From assembly GCA_944326265.1 (NCBI GenBank), contig CALVDE010000006.1, positions 1-64,000 of the forward strand: a stretch of DNA of 64,000 bases, given 5' to 3'. A program made the translations under genes and the position numbers. How positions within the stretch are numbered: position 1 is the first letter of the stretch; each line of letters begins with the position of its first letter. The notes below the pieces were generated by a model. The model was not told where the DNA came from. It did not search any database and saw nothing but the letters and a program-made list of their open reading frames with translations. Positions 23,832-32,544 of this stretch are shown here, piece after piece. The DNA is from an uncultured Bacteroidales bacterium. Its GTDB lineage: Bacteria; Bacteroidota; Bacteroidia; Bacteroidales; UBA932.

Positions 23832-25883
23832 ATGGCACAGCAAAAAGGAAAAATAGGGGTAACAACTGAAAACATTTTCCCCGTTATCAAGAAGTTTCTC
23901 TATTCGGACCACGAGATCTTCCTCAGGGAGATAGTGGCCAATGCAGTGGATGCTACTCAGAAGGTGAAGGCACTGGCCAATACCGGTGAGCTGAAAGGTG
24001 AGCTCGGTGATCTGACCGTGCGTATATCTGCTGACGATAAGAAGAATACATTGACCGTTACCGACCGTGGAATCGGCATGACAGCCGAAGAAGTGGACAA
24101 ATTCATCAATCAGATAGCATTCTCCGGTGCCGGAGAGTTCCTGGAGAAGTACAAGGATGTGGCCGGTAATATCATAGGCCATTTCGGACTGGGCTTCTAC
24201 TCCGCCTTTATGGTTTCTAAGAAAGTGGTGATAGAGTCCCTGTCATGGAAGGAGGGTGCAAAGCCCGTAAGATGGGAGTGCGAGGGCAATCCCGAATTTG
24301 CCATGACTGAGGGAAGCCGTACCGACAGGGGTACCGAGATAACCCTGTATCTGGATGACGACTCCAAGGAGTTTGCAGGAAAATCCAAGGTGGAGGAGCT
24401 GCTGAAGAAATACTGCCGCTTCATGCCCGTGCCCATCGCCTTCGGCAAGGAGCAGGAGTGGAAGGACGGCAAGTACGTGGATACCGACAAGGACAAGATA
24501 ATCAACGATACCGACCCCATCTGGAACAAGAAGCCCGCCGATCTGAAGAAGGAGGACTACATGAAGTTCTACCGCGAGCTCTATCCGATGCTGGAGGAAC
24601 CGCTGTTCTACATCCATCTGAATGTGGACTACCCCTTCAACCTCACCGGTATCCTGTATTTCCCCAAGATCAAGGACCGTCTGGACGTGACCAAGAACAA
24701 GATCCAGCTTTACTGCAACCAGGTGTTCGTCACCGACTCTGTGGAGAATATCGTGCCCGATTTCCTGACCCTGCTGCACGGTGTGATAGACTCCCCGGAT
24801 ATCCCTCTGAACGTTTCCAGGAGCTATCTCCAGTCCGACTCCAACGTAAAGAAGATTTCCACCTACATTACTAAGAAAGTGGCTGACCGCCTGGAGGACA
24901 TCTTCAAGAACGACCGCAAGGAGTACGAGGAGAAGTGGGACAACCTCAAGCTCTTCATCGAGTACGGCATGCTGACCGAGGAGAAGTTCTGCGAGAGGGC
25001 CCTCAAGTTCGCCCTGATGAAGAACACCGACGGCAAGTTCTTCGCCTACGACGATTACCGCAAGGCCATAGAGGCCGCCCAGACCGACAAGGACAAGAAG
25101 GTGGTATACCTCTACGCCACCGATCCCGTGGCCCAGTATCAGTATATCGAGACGGCTAAAAACAAGGGATATGATGTCCTGCTCTTCGACTGCCAGCTCG
25201 ATGCCCATTTCGTCAACCTGCTGGAGACCAAGATATCCGACTCTACATTTGCCCGTGTGGACGCAGACTCGATAGACAAGCTTATCCGTAAGGAGGATGT
25301 CAAGGAGCCCGAGATGCCCGAGGCCGAGAAGACCGACCTCTCCGACATGTTCGAGTCCGTCCTGCCCGAAGGCAACCACTACTTCGTAAAGCCTGAGAAC
25401 CTGGGGGAGAACGGTGCTCCTATCCTGATTACACAGTCCGAGTTCATGCGCCGTTACCGCGACATGTCGGCCCTCGGCGGAGGAATGAACTTCTACGGTG
25501 AGATGCCCGAGTCCTATACCATCGATGTCAATATCCAGCATCCGCTGATCAAGCGTATCCTCGAGGCCAAGAGCACATCTCTGTCAGAGCAGTGCGCGTC
25601 TTTCGACAGCCGCAGGAACGAGCTGCAGGCCGGTATCGACAAGCTGGATGCAGCCATGAAGGACAAGAAGGAGGAGGATATCCCCACTGCGGACAAAGAC
25701 GCGAAGAAGGAACTGGAGAAAGAACTCGGAGAAGTCCGCGACCAGAGGAAGGAGGCCATGAAGGGCTTTGCCAAGGACAATATCCTCCTGCATCAGGTAG
25801 TGGACCTGGCCCTGCTGGCGAACAATATGCTGAAAGGCAAGGATCTCTCGGAGTTCATCCGCAGAAGCATAGAGGTGCTGTAG
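23832..25883 (+). CDS. htpG: molecular chaperone HtpG (bacterial Hsp90)
   Basis: A 683-residue ATP-driven cytosolic chaperone. The N-terminal GHKL ATPase shows REIVANAVDATQK (the NAVDA form), TDRGIGMT and HFGLGFYSAF. The middle domain carries the catalytic-arginine region (ISRSYLQSD-like: NVSRSYLQSD). The C-terminal dimerisation domain has a charged insert (KDKKEEDIPTADKDAKKE). The frame is open to 23754, but the Met at 23832 (MAQQKGKIGV) follows an A-rich stretch and fits Bacteroidetes homologues. It is convergent with the amidase gene, whose stop is five bases away. Monocistronic. Confidence 0.96.
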   Translation: MAQQKGKIGVTTENIFPVIKKFLYSDHEIFLREIVANAVDATQKVKALANTGELKGELGDLTVRISADDKKNTLTVTDRGIGMTAEEVDKFINQIAFSGAGEFLEKYKDVAGNIIGHFGLGFYSAFMVSKKVVIESLSWKEGAKPVRWECEGNPEFAMTEGSRTDRGTEITLYLDDDSKEFAGKSKVEELLKKYCRFMPVPIAFGKEQEWKDGKYVDTDKDKIINDTDPIWNKKPADLKKEDYMKFYRELYPMLEEPLFYIHLNVDYPFNLTGILYFPKIKDRLDVTKNKIQLYCNQVFVTDSVENIVPDFLTLLHGVIDSPDIPLNVSRSYLQSDSNVKKISTYITKKVADRLEDIFKNDRKEYEEKWDNLKLFIEYGMLTEEKFCERALKFALMKNTDGKFFAYDDYRKAIEAAQTDKDKKVVYLYATDPVAQYQYIETAKNKGYDVLLFDCQLDAHFVNLLETKISDSTFARVDADSIDKLIRKEDVKEPEMPEAEKTDLSDMFESVLPEGNHYFVKPENLGENGAPILITQSEFMRRYRDMSALGGGMNFYGEMPESYTIDVNIQHPLIKRILEAKSTSLSEQCASFDSRRNELQAGIDKLDAAMKDKKEEDIPTADKDAKKELEKELGEVRDQRKEAMKGFAKDNILLHQVVDLALLANNMLKGKDLSEFIRRSIEVL

Positions 25884-25888
25884 CCGGA

Positions 25889-28800
25889 TCAGTCCCGCAA
25901 CAGAAATCTGATAACCTCGCGCATCAGGTCATCGACCTGATGTTGCGAGGTTAGTGCTTCTATGGGGAAGCCAAGACTCACGCATCTGTGGTCTCCGTCG
26001 TATGCGACTGCGGCGGAGGTGTTGCCTGTTTCGTATCTCATGAAGGTGAAGGACTGGTCATCAGACGGAATTATTGCATCCGGTGACTCCACGCAGTAGA
26101 TTCTTGGATTGGGCTCGGTCATGAATGTTACGTCAAGCTGCCTGTCGTTGAACAGTCCTCCGCAGTTGTTTACTGTTCTGACAGCTCCTGACGTGGAGGC
26201 GGACCCGTTGCTCCATTGGAATCCGAATATGTCTGATGCGAGTCTGTAGGCAGTGAACCGGGTGTCGTTGCCGCGCATTATGGCGGACAGATCTTCTCCA
26301 AGCATCTTTCCGGCTTCTGTGACAATCCTCTCTATGGCTGCTGCCGTACTGTCGATTCTGGCGGAGATCATGCCTGAGTCAGGTCCACTAAGTGTGTCTT
26401 TCAGTTCCATAAGCCTGTCTGCAGAGAGCCTGAGCCCGGACATGGCGGATTCCAGAACCGCTGTGGCAGGGTAGACGGTGCCGCTGTCATACCACGAGCA
26501 TTTACCGATATTGGCCCCGGACACGATGAGCGAGCCTCCCTGGGCACAGTATTCGGACAGTACGGACATCAGGCAGGAGTCCAGAAACTCTCCGGTCTGT
26601 TTGCCGAAGATCAGATCAGTGACGGGATATTTGCCTGCGTCGGCTCTCTGGTTCAGATAAGCGCTTAGGGATGTGGAGCAGAAGCTGTAACCGGCTCTCA
26701 TCAGGGCCGTACCGTGTATTGAGGGGTAGTCGAAAGTGTTGCCGGCGACAGATTGCGGACCATAGTCCAGATAGGATGCGCCGAATCCCGGTCTGTCGTC
26801 ATGAATCCACTGGTCTGTCCTGTCGTAGCCGTACTGCTCTCCGGTGTATGAGATGTCGCTTATATAAGGAACTCCGTGGTCGGAGTTGAAATCAAAACCG
26901 GCGAATGTGGAGTCGCATTTCGCATATCTGGCAGGGGATGAGGTCTCTGTGAATCCGTTGACGACAAGTACGGTGCCGCTTTCCGGAATATATCCTGCAG
27001 AGAGGATTTCAGAAGGGAAGGACATTCCTCCCCGGTTGACCGCGACGACTTTGTAGCTGTACAGCTTTCCGGACTCGATACGGTCAGTATATTCAGTGCC
27101 GTTCACAAGTGTGCCGCTGTCGAATCCCGGCATTTCTTCTATGCCGAAAGGATCGTATGTCCTCTTGTATACAATGTAACAGTCCGGTGCGGCTGTGGGC
27201 TCGGTCGGGTCGATACGCGGGCTCCAGCTGAGCCTGATGCCTGCCTTGCTTCCTCCGGTTTCCATGAGGCCGGCGCTGAAGCCGGTTACGGGAAGCGGCT
27301 GAACAGTATAGTCACTGCCGGAGATATATGCCAGGTATTTCAAAATGCCTTTGTATATGGCCCGTGATACTGTGAACTTGAACTCTGGGTCGAGGGCGTA
27401 TGTCATGTCTGCGAAATTCTGGTGAGACAGCAGTTCTATGAGCACGGTCGGAACGTCAGGGACCCTGGCTTCCATGTAGGAGCGGTCCCAGATGCCGCGT
27501 CTTGTCCAGTCTGTGCGGAAATGAGCCCTTATGTCTTCAACAATTGAGGTCTGCACTATGTCAGATAGTTCCCTGGCCATGATCCGTGGTCTTCCGTCGG
27601 AGTAGCAGCTGCTGCCGTCGGATACTTCCTTATATATTGCCAGAGTGCCGATGGTGGAGTCGGAGAGTGTGAGTCCGGCATCGGTATGGAGTGCCAGTGC
27701 GGCATCCACAGGTATGCCGTAGTCGCGGATGAGCGAGTTGACCCACTCGCCTCGGGACATATAGTCGTCCTTGTAGTCATCTGACTCTCCGCTTGGACTG
27801 TATACTTCTTCCGGAAAGCCGCTCCACTGAAGCCAGTATCTGGCCGCCTCGGCGTACCTCGGGTAGCCGCTTACGGAGTACCCACGGATTATATTTCCCA
27901 TGCCTCCTCCGAATCTTACCGCATCGGACGTTATGATGCCCTTTGCTCCCTGATGTCCGCCGCTGACAGTTACGCCTTGCCCTGTTTCCCCCTTGGTGAA
28001 GCGGAACGTTCCGAGATACACCCATGTGCCGCCGCCTATGCTTTGGTCCACCGAGAAGGATTGTTCTCCTCCTGCATACCGTACAGTATAATCGGCTACT
28101 GTGCTGTTGGGGAGTGAGGCGTATGAGACGTAGACTGCGTAATCTCCGGTTTCAGGGAAAAATGGCAGATAGGAAGCTGTGGACGGATGATTGCGGTTCG
28201 CCGCGACCATCCTGACAGTGCCTTCTGAAAAAGGGTTCTCACCGTTGGAACAGGGCACCCCGGTTTTTCCGAAGCCTGGCAGCGGGCAGTCCTCCCAGTC
28301 AAACTGTTGTTTTGCAGAAGGATTTCTTTCCGAATAAAAGGGATCACCGTTGTCGACGATGATCTCTATTGTCTGGTAATCGCGTTCCCTGGGCATAAGT
28401 ACGCGGGCTCCGGCATTCTCCAGCATCGGTGCGAGAAATGCAGTTACGTAGCTGTGAGGCAGAAGATCCTCTATGGTGGAAAAGAAAGGTGCTCTCTGCC
28501 ATTTCCACCTGTCCTCATCAAGGCTGTAATAGTAGCCGTGCCCTGCCCATACGGCTATATTTCTTCCATACAGGCCTTCCGTGACTGGCGGAGCAGGATT
28601 CATGGCGGTCAGCCAAGGCTCAGGATTGCGTGTCCGGGCATTCCTGTCCTGAAATTTCCTTCCTGAGAAAAAACCGGAGGCAAGTCTCTCAAGCGGTTTG
28701 CCGTCCCAGAACAGCCTGATTTCCAGTCCTGAGTATTCGTGCGGAAGCAGATCCCGGATAATATCCTCGATGTTGCTGATGTCGCTGTCGCGCAGCGGAT

Positions 28801-29023
28801 ATTCGGAGACGGTGCGGCTCAGGTGCACGTCCATCCTTTTCTTATATATATTATAGGAGTCGATGCTGATTGTTCCGGAGACGGAGGCTTTTTCCGACAT
28901 GTAGGCGTTGATGGAGTCGGCAACCTGCGGAATTATCCTGTCCAGTCCGTCGCGGGCGTGAAGACACGTAAGGGACGCAGCTGTTGTGAAAAGCAGTGCG
29001 GCGGCAGTGATAAGTCTTACCAT
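25889..29023 (-). CDS. large secreted N-acetylmuramoyl-L-alanine amidase-like protein with golvesin domain
   Basis: A 1044-residue exported protein (signal up to about residue 23). An Amidase_3-like zinc hydrolase is interrupted by a golvesin/Xly-type beta domain. The first ligand is in NIAVWAGHGYYYS, the second histidine in LALHTDAG and the catalytic Glu in VLIELLSHQNFAD. The golvesin part reads YAVYVSYASLPNSTVADYT to WVYLGTFRF. Next come an FN3 domain (LSWSPRIDPTEPTAAPDCYI) and a C-terminal gatase-like fold. Bacteroidetes relatives are often labelled xanthan lyase. A role in cell-wall or glycan hydrolysis is inferred. It is the last gene of a three-gene operon. Confidence 0.75.
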   Translation of the reverse strand: MVRLITAAALLFTTAASLTCLHARDGLDRIIPQVADSINAYMSEKASVSGTISIDSYNIYKKRMDVHLSRTVSEYPLRDSDISNIEDIIRDLLPHEYSGLEIRLFWDGKPLERLASGFFSGRKFQDRNARTRNPEPWLTAMNPAPPVTEGLYGRNIAVWAGHGYYYSLDEDRWKWQRAPFFSTIEDLLPHSYVTAFLAPMLENAGARVLMPRERDYQTIEIIVDNGDPFYSERNPSAKQQFDWEDCPLPGFGKTGVPCSNGENPFSEGTVRMVAANRNHPSTASYLPFFPETGDYAVYVSYASLPNSTVADYTVRYAGGEQSFSVDQSIGGGTWVYLGTFRFTKGETGQGVTVSGGHQGAKGIITSDAVRFGGGMGNIIRGYSVSGYPRYAEAARYWLQWSGFPEEVYSPSGESDDYKDDYMSRGEWVNSLIRDYGIPVDAALALHTDAGLTLSDSTIGTLAIYKEVSDGSSCYSDGRPRIMARELSDIVQTSIVEDIRAHFRTDWTRRGIWDRSYMEARVPDVPTVLIELLSHQNFADMTYALDPEFKFTVSRAIYKGILKYLAYISGSDYTVQPLPVTGFSAGLMETGGSKAGIRLSWSPRIDPTEPTAAPDCYIVYKRTYDPFGIEEMPGFDSGTLVNGTEYTDRIESGKLYSYKVVAVNRGGMSFPSEILSAGYIPESGTVLVVNGFTETSSPARYAKCDSTFAGFDFNSDHGVPYISDISYTGEQYGYDRTDQWIHDDRPGFGASYLDYGPQSVAGNTFDYPSIHGTALMRAGYSFCSTSLSAYLNQRADAGKYPVTDLIFGKQTGEFLDSCLMSVLSEYCAQGGSLIVSGANIGKCSWYDSGTVYPATAVLESAMSGLRLSADRLMELKDTLSGPDSGMISARIDSTAAAIERIVTEAGKMLGEDLSAIMRGNDTRFTAYRLASDIFGFQWSNGSASTSGAVRTVNNCGGLFNDRQLDVTFMTEPNPRIYCVESPDAIIPSDDQSFTFMRYETGNTSAAVAYDGDHRCVSLGFPIEALTSQHQVDDLMREVIRFLLRD

Positions 29024-29664
29024 TTGTATACGATATTAAGGGCCGCTTTATACGGCAGCCATTCGCTGGAACCGTTCCATCCTATGTACATGGACCCGTC
29101 GGAAGAGCAGTGGCCTTCATAGAATCCGGCCTGAAAGCCTCCGCCGACTGATATCTCAATTCCCCAGTGTTTCGTGAGTGTGAATGCATATCCCAGAGTT
29201 ATGCCGGCCATAAAATTGTAGCCTGTCTGATACTTGTCGACGTAGGTTCCCCAGTACAGCGGGTGTATGCCTTTACTGAGGGTCCATGCGGAGAAACCCA
29301 GATTGGGGCCGACGAAGAAACCTCTGAAAGATTCGATGGGGTAGTAGCGGCTTTCTACAAATGTCATCGCCATGACCGCCGGACCTTGAATGATGCCGGC
29401 GAAGCCTTTCGGATAGAAGATTCCCAGACCTTCCAGCGCGACGGTTACATTCTTGTGCGCCCTGAATTCCACCGAGGGGTTGACAATGCCGACTACTGCC
29501 GCTGCACTGAGCTTTACGGCAGTTCTTACCGGTTCTCCTCCGAACAGCCGTTCCTGACGGGCGAGCCGCAGACTGTCCTTGTCATTATCTGCTGCGGAAG
29601 CTGTGAGGACAGTTGCAGCGCACAAAGCGAGAATGCCTAGAAGGCGGTATATGCAGGGTTTCAT
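29017..29664 (-). CDS. DUF3575-like outer-membrane protein
   Basis: A 215-residue exported protein (signal to about TASA, residues 1-24). Beta strands rich in Gly/Tyr and a terminal aromatic (NIVYKW) suggest a small barrel. The VESRYYPIESFRGFFVGPNL and GYAFTLTKHWGIEISVGGGF segments resemble DUF3575. It overlaps the amidase start by 7 bases and the VanZ gene end by 4, so the three are translationally coupled. A second protein of this type sits at 22985 on the other side of htpG. Confidence 0.7.
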   Translation of the reverse strand: MKPCIYRLLGILALCAATVLTASAADNDKDSLRLARQERLFGGEPVRTAVKLSAAAVVGIVNPSVEFRAHKNVTVALEGLGIFYPKGFAGIIQGPAVMAMTFVESRYYPIESFRGFFVGPNLGFSAWTLSKGIHPLYWGTYVDKYQTGYNFMAGITLGYAFTLTKHWGIEISVGGGFQAGFYEGHCSSDGSMYIGWNGSSEWLPYKAALNIVYKW

Positions 29665-30095
29665 ATTTTGGATTTTGAAAAAACTGAGTCGAGGAGCCTG
29701 ACAGCGGGATGACCGGCCAGGGCAACAATGACGGTTCCTGTTACTATTGATATGGAATCTGCTGCATAATCCAGGATGTCACCTTGTCTGGATGTGAAGA
29801 ACCAGTCCTGGAAGAGTTCGGTGAGTCCGGCAAAAAACAGTCCGCTGAGCAGCGTTATGACAATGGCATGCTTACGGATGGAGTCCCGTCCGGAAGCATA
29901 GCGGCACGTGAGCCATGTTATGAAAGGGTAGGGAAAAAACATGGCGAAATGGGCGTATCTGTCCAGTCTGATGCCAAGGAAATACTTGCCCAGATCCAGG
30001 TCCGGAGACTTGAATGAGTAGAAACAGAAGAACAATACCATCGCCAAGTAGATGATATATAGTGTCTTTATCAAGATTTTCGCTCCTTTTTGCAT
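29661..30095 (-). CDS. VanZ-like membrane protein
   Basis: A 144-residue protein with about four membrane helices. The family feature is the conserved helix GLFFAGLTELFQDWFFTSRQGDILDYAADSIG-like region (here FAGLTELFQDWF and RQGDILDYAADS). VanZ proteins are associated with glycopeptide resistance, but most family members have no known role. It is the first gene of the VanZ/DUF3575-like/amidase operon. The start at 30095 lies only 4 bases from a TATATTTG-like box, so transcription probably starts elsewhere or the true start is later. Confidence 0.8.
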   Translation of the reverse strand: MQKGAKILIKTLYIIYLAMVLFFCFYSFKSPDLDLGKYFLGIRLDRYAHFAMFFPYPFITWLTCRYASGRDSIRKHAIVITLLSGLFFAGLTELFQDWFFTSRQGDILDYAADSISIVTGTVIVALAGHPAVRLLDSVFSKSKI

Positions 30096-30135
30096 AGTAC
30101 AAATATAGTCGAAAATACAGATGGAAATATATTTT

Positions 30136-30166
30136 TTTGTATAATCTTAAAAGATGTATATTTTTG
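30136..30166 (+). promoter_or_regulatory. consensus promoter of the SLBB export gene
   Basis: TTTG (30136-30139), 19 bases, TATTTTTG (30159-30166) is an exact Bacteroidetes promoter. The leader to the ATG at 30204 is about 30 bases. Confidence 0.85.
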
Positions 30167-30203
30167 TGAGATTAACTGTATTTGAAAATCTAAAAGTTAA
30201 GGC

Positions 30204-32543
30204 ATGAGAAATATTTACAGATTGGTCGCACTGGCACTGCTGTCAGCTTTCGGGGGCTTTGCCGTTTATGCTCAGACCCAGGAAGAAATAGAGATGGCGA
30301 AGTCCATGGCCCGCTCATACGGATACAGCGAGAGTGAGATCGAGGCAATGGTGCAGCAGCAGAAAGGAGGCTCCTCCTCCGGTGGCGGAATGAAGACAGT
30401 TCCTCCCACAGTCAATAGAAACGAGGAGATGACCGTTGCGGATATCGGTACTCCCGGGATTGAGGGAGAGTCTCCGGCACCTGTATCACCGATATACGGA
30501 CACAGTATATTCCAGTCCCAGAACCTGAATTTCGTTCCGAGCTACAATATTCCCACGCCTGCCAACTACAAGCTGGCAGCCGGAGATGAGATCGTGCTGG
30601 ATATCTGGGGTGCCACATACGCCAATTATACCTTTACTATAAGTCCTGAGGGAAGCATAACAGTCCCGGATGTCGGGCCGGTATATCTTTCCGGATGTAC
30701 GGTCGAGGCTGCTGAAAAGAAACTCAAGGAGAAGTTTTCAAGTATAATGTCCGGTATATCCGGAGAGAATCCCAATACATTTCTCCGTCTTTCCATAGGC
30801 AGGATAAGGTCATTCACGATAAATGTCGTCGGTGATGCTGTCCGTCCCGGCACCTATACACTGCCGTCTCTGTCAACGGTGTTTTCCGCAATATATCTCG
30901 CAGGTGGCCCTACGGATCTGGGTTCGGTGAGGGATATACGCGTCTACCGGAACAACAGGATTGTCAATACTCTGGACGTGTACGATTTTATAATCGACGG
31001 TGATTTTTCCAAGAACATAAGGCTTGAGGACAATGACCTGATAATGATCAGGCCCTATTCCATCCATGTGTCCATAAGCGGAAGCGTCAAGCGTCCAATG
31101 ATCTATGACATGAAAGACGGTGAAACTGTGGCGGATCTGCTTCTCTATGCTGCCGGTTTTTCGGACAATGCCAACACTCAGCTGGTTCAGGTCAGGAGAA
31201 CTTTCGGAGAGAGACTGGAGACATTTAACGTAATGGCTGCGGACTTCGCATCTTTTGAGCTTAAGGACGGTGATGCGGTAAGTGTAGGCGCCAATATTGA
31301 AAGAAACAAGAATATTGTAAGTATCAGCGGAGCTGTATGGCATCCGGGATCTTATGCCCTGACAGAAGGGGTGTCTACGGTTCGCGAACTCATAGATTTT
31401 GCCGGAGGACTGCGGGAAGAGGCTTTTATGGAAAGAGGCTATATCGAGAGACTCAATGAGCAGCGTGAGCCTATAGCTCTGTATTTTAATCTAAAGGAGC
31501 TGATGGACGGAGGACAGGATATCCCTCTGTGCAATGAGGATAATGTACGGATCTACTCAAGCACGGAGATGGAGGTGCCGACGACGGTGTCTACGAGGGG
31601 ATTCTTGAATAATCCTACAACAATCACGTTCAGAGAGGGAATGACCTTGGGCGATGCTATACTTCTTTCAGGAGACTTTGCAATCGGTGCCTCCAGGATT
31701 AATGTGGACGTGGCCCGCAGAAATATGGACAGTGATACCGATTTCAAGAGCGATACAGTGTCGATAGTATACAATTTCAACCTCCTGGAAGATCCCTCCG
31801 CAATGGATTTCAAGCTGGCTCCTTACGATATCATATCAGTAAGACCTACGCCCAGTTACAAGGTACAGCAGGGTATCACCGTCAACGGAGAGGTGGTGTT
31901 CCCCGGATATTATGTCATAGAAAGTAATGTCGTGCGTCTGAGCGAGGTGATAGAACGCTCCGGAGGATGTACCGATGACGCATACCTTGAAGGAGCTTCC
32001 ATTATGAGAATGATGAGCGAGGAAGAGTACCGCAGGGCCGTCCAGGCAGCGCATCTTGCTCTTCGGGAAGAAGGCGTGGATTCATCAATGGTTGAGATTC
32101 CAAACCGCGAACAAAGGTATAGAATCGGCATTGATATGGTGAAGGCATTGGAGTCTCCCGGCTCATACAATGATATTGTGCTTCAGACAGGAGATATCGT
32201 AAGTATTCCCAAGATGAACAGTACGGTGAAAATTTCCGGAGCTGTTTTATATCCCAATGTAGTGGCCTACAGTCCTGATTTCAGTGTCAAGGACTACATC
32301 AATATGGCAGGCGGCTATGTAAAAGGAGCCATAAAGAATAAGAAGTATATCGTATATATGAATGGTACTGCTGCGACCAAGAAGAGCCGTCGTTTCGAGC
32401 CGATGCCCGGATGTGAGATTATAATCCCGATGAAAGACAGGGATAACAGGAACAGGCTCAGTGCTGCGGAGGTTGCCGCTCTTGCTTCTTCGACAGCATC
32501 TGTTGCGACAATGGTGGTCACTATGGTCAATCTGCTCAAGTAG
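30204..32543 (+). CDS. Wza-like polysaccharide export protein with several SLBB domains
   Basis: A 779-residue exported protein (signal ending VYAQ, residue 24). A short helical region (EEIEMAKSMARSYGYSESEI) precedes a Poly_export domain (about 115-200: YKLAAGDEIVLDIWGATY, SPEGSITVPDVGPV). At least five SLBB domains follow, each with a V.(V/I)(N/S)G.V..PG.Y motif, and a C-terminal membrane-spanning stretch (VAALASSTASVATMVVTMV). Such proteins form outer-membrane channels for capsule or exopolysaccharide. No Wzc kinase, flippase or glycosyltransferase is adjacent, so this is an orphan export gene. The next gene starts one base after its stop. Confidence 0.85.
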   Translation: MRNIYRLVALALLSAFGGFAVYAQTQEEIEMAKSMARSYGYSESEIEAMVQQQKGGSSSGGGMKTVPPTVNRNEEMTVADIGTPGIEGESPAPVSPIYGHSIFQSQNLNFVPSYNIPTPANYKLAAGDEIVLDIWGATYANYTFTISPEGSITVPDVGPVYLSGCTVEAAEKKLKEKFSSIMSGISGENPNTFLRLSIGRIRSFTINVVGDAVRPGTYTLPSLSTVFSAIYLAGGPTDLGSVRDIRVYRNNRIVNTLDVYDFIIDGDFSKNIRLEDNDLIMIRPYSIHVSISGSVKRPMIYDMKDGETVADLLLYAAGFSDNANTQLVQVRRTFGERLETFNVMAADFASFELKDGDAVSVGANIERNKNIVSISGAVWHPGSYALTEGVSTVRELIDFAGGLREEAFMERGYIERLNEQREPIALYFNLKELMDGGQDIPLCNEDNVRIYSSTEMEVPTTVSTRGFLNNPTTITFREGMTLGDAILLSGDFAIGASRINVDVARRNMDSDTDFKSDTVSIVYNFNLLEDPSAMDFKLAPYDIISVRPTPSYKVQQGITVNGEVVFPGYYVIESNVVRLSEVIERSGGCTDDAYLEGASIMRMMSEEEYRRAVQAAHLALREEGVDSSMVEIPNREQRYRIGIDMVKALESPGSYNDIVLQTGDIVSIPKMNSTVKISGAVLYPNVVAYSPDFSVKDYINMAGGYVKGAIKNKKYIVYMNGTAATKKSRRFEPMPGCEIIIPMKDRDNRNRLSAAEVAALASSTASVATMVVTMVNLLK

Positions 32544-32544
32544 T

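Noticed and set aside
24243-25541. A 432-residue open frame on the minus strand inside htpG
   Set aside because: It lies wholly opposite a well-supported gene, is rich in Val/Leu/His from reversed Lys/Glu/Asp codons, and matches no family I recognise.
30096-30107. Promoter of the VanZ operon at the TATATTTG box on the minus strand
   Set aside because: The box ends 4 bases before the start codon, no -33 match lies at the right distance, and the transcript would begin inside the gene.
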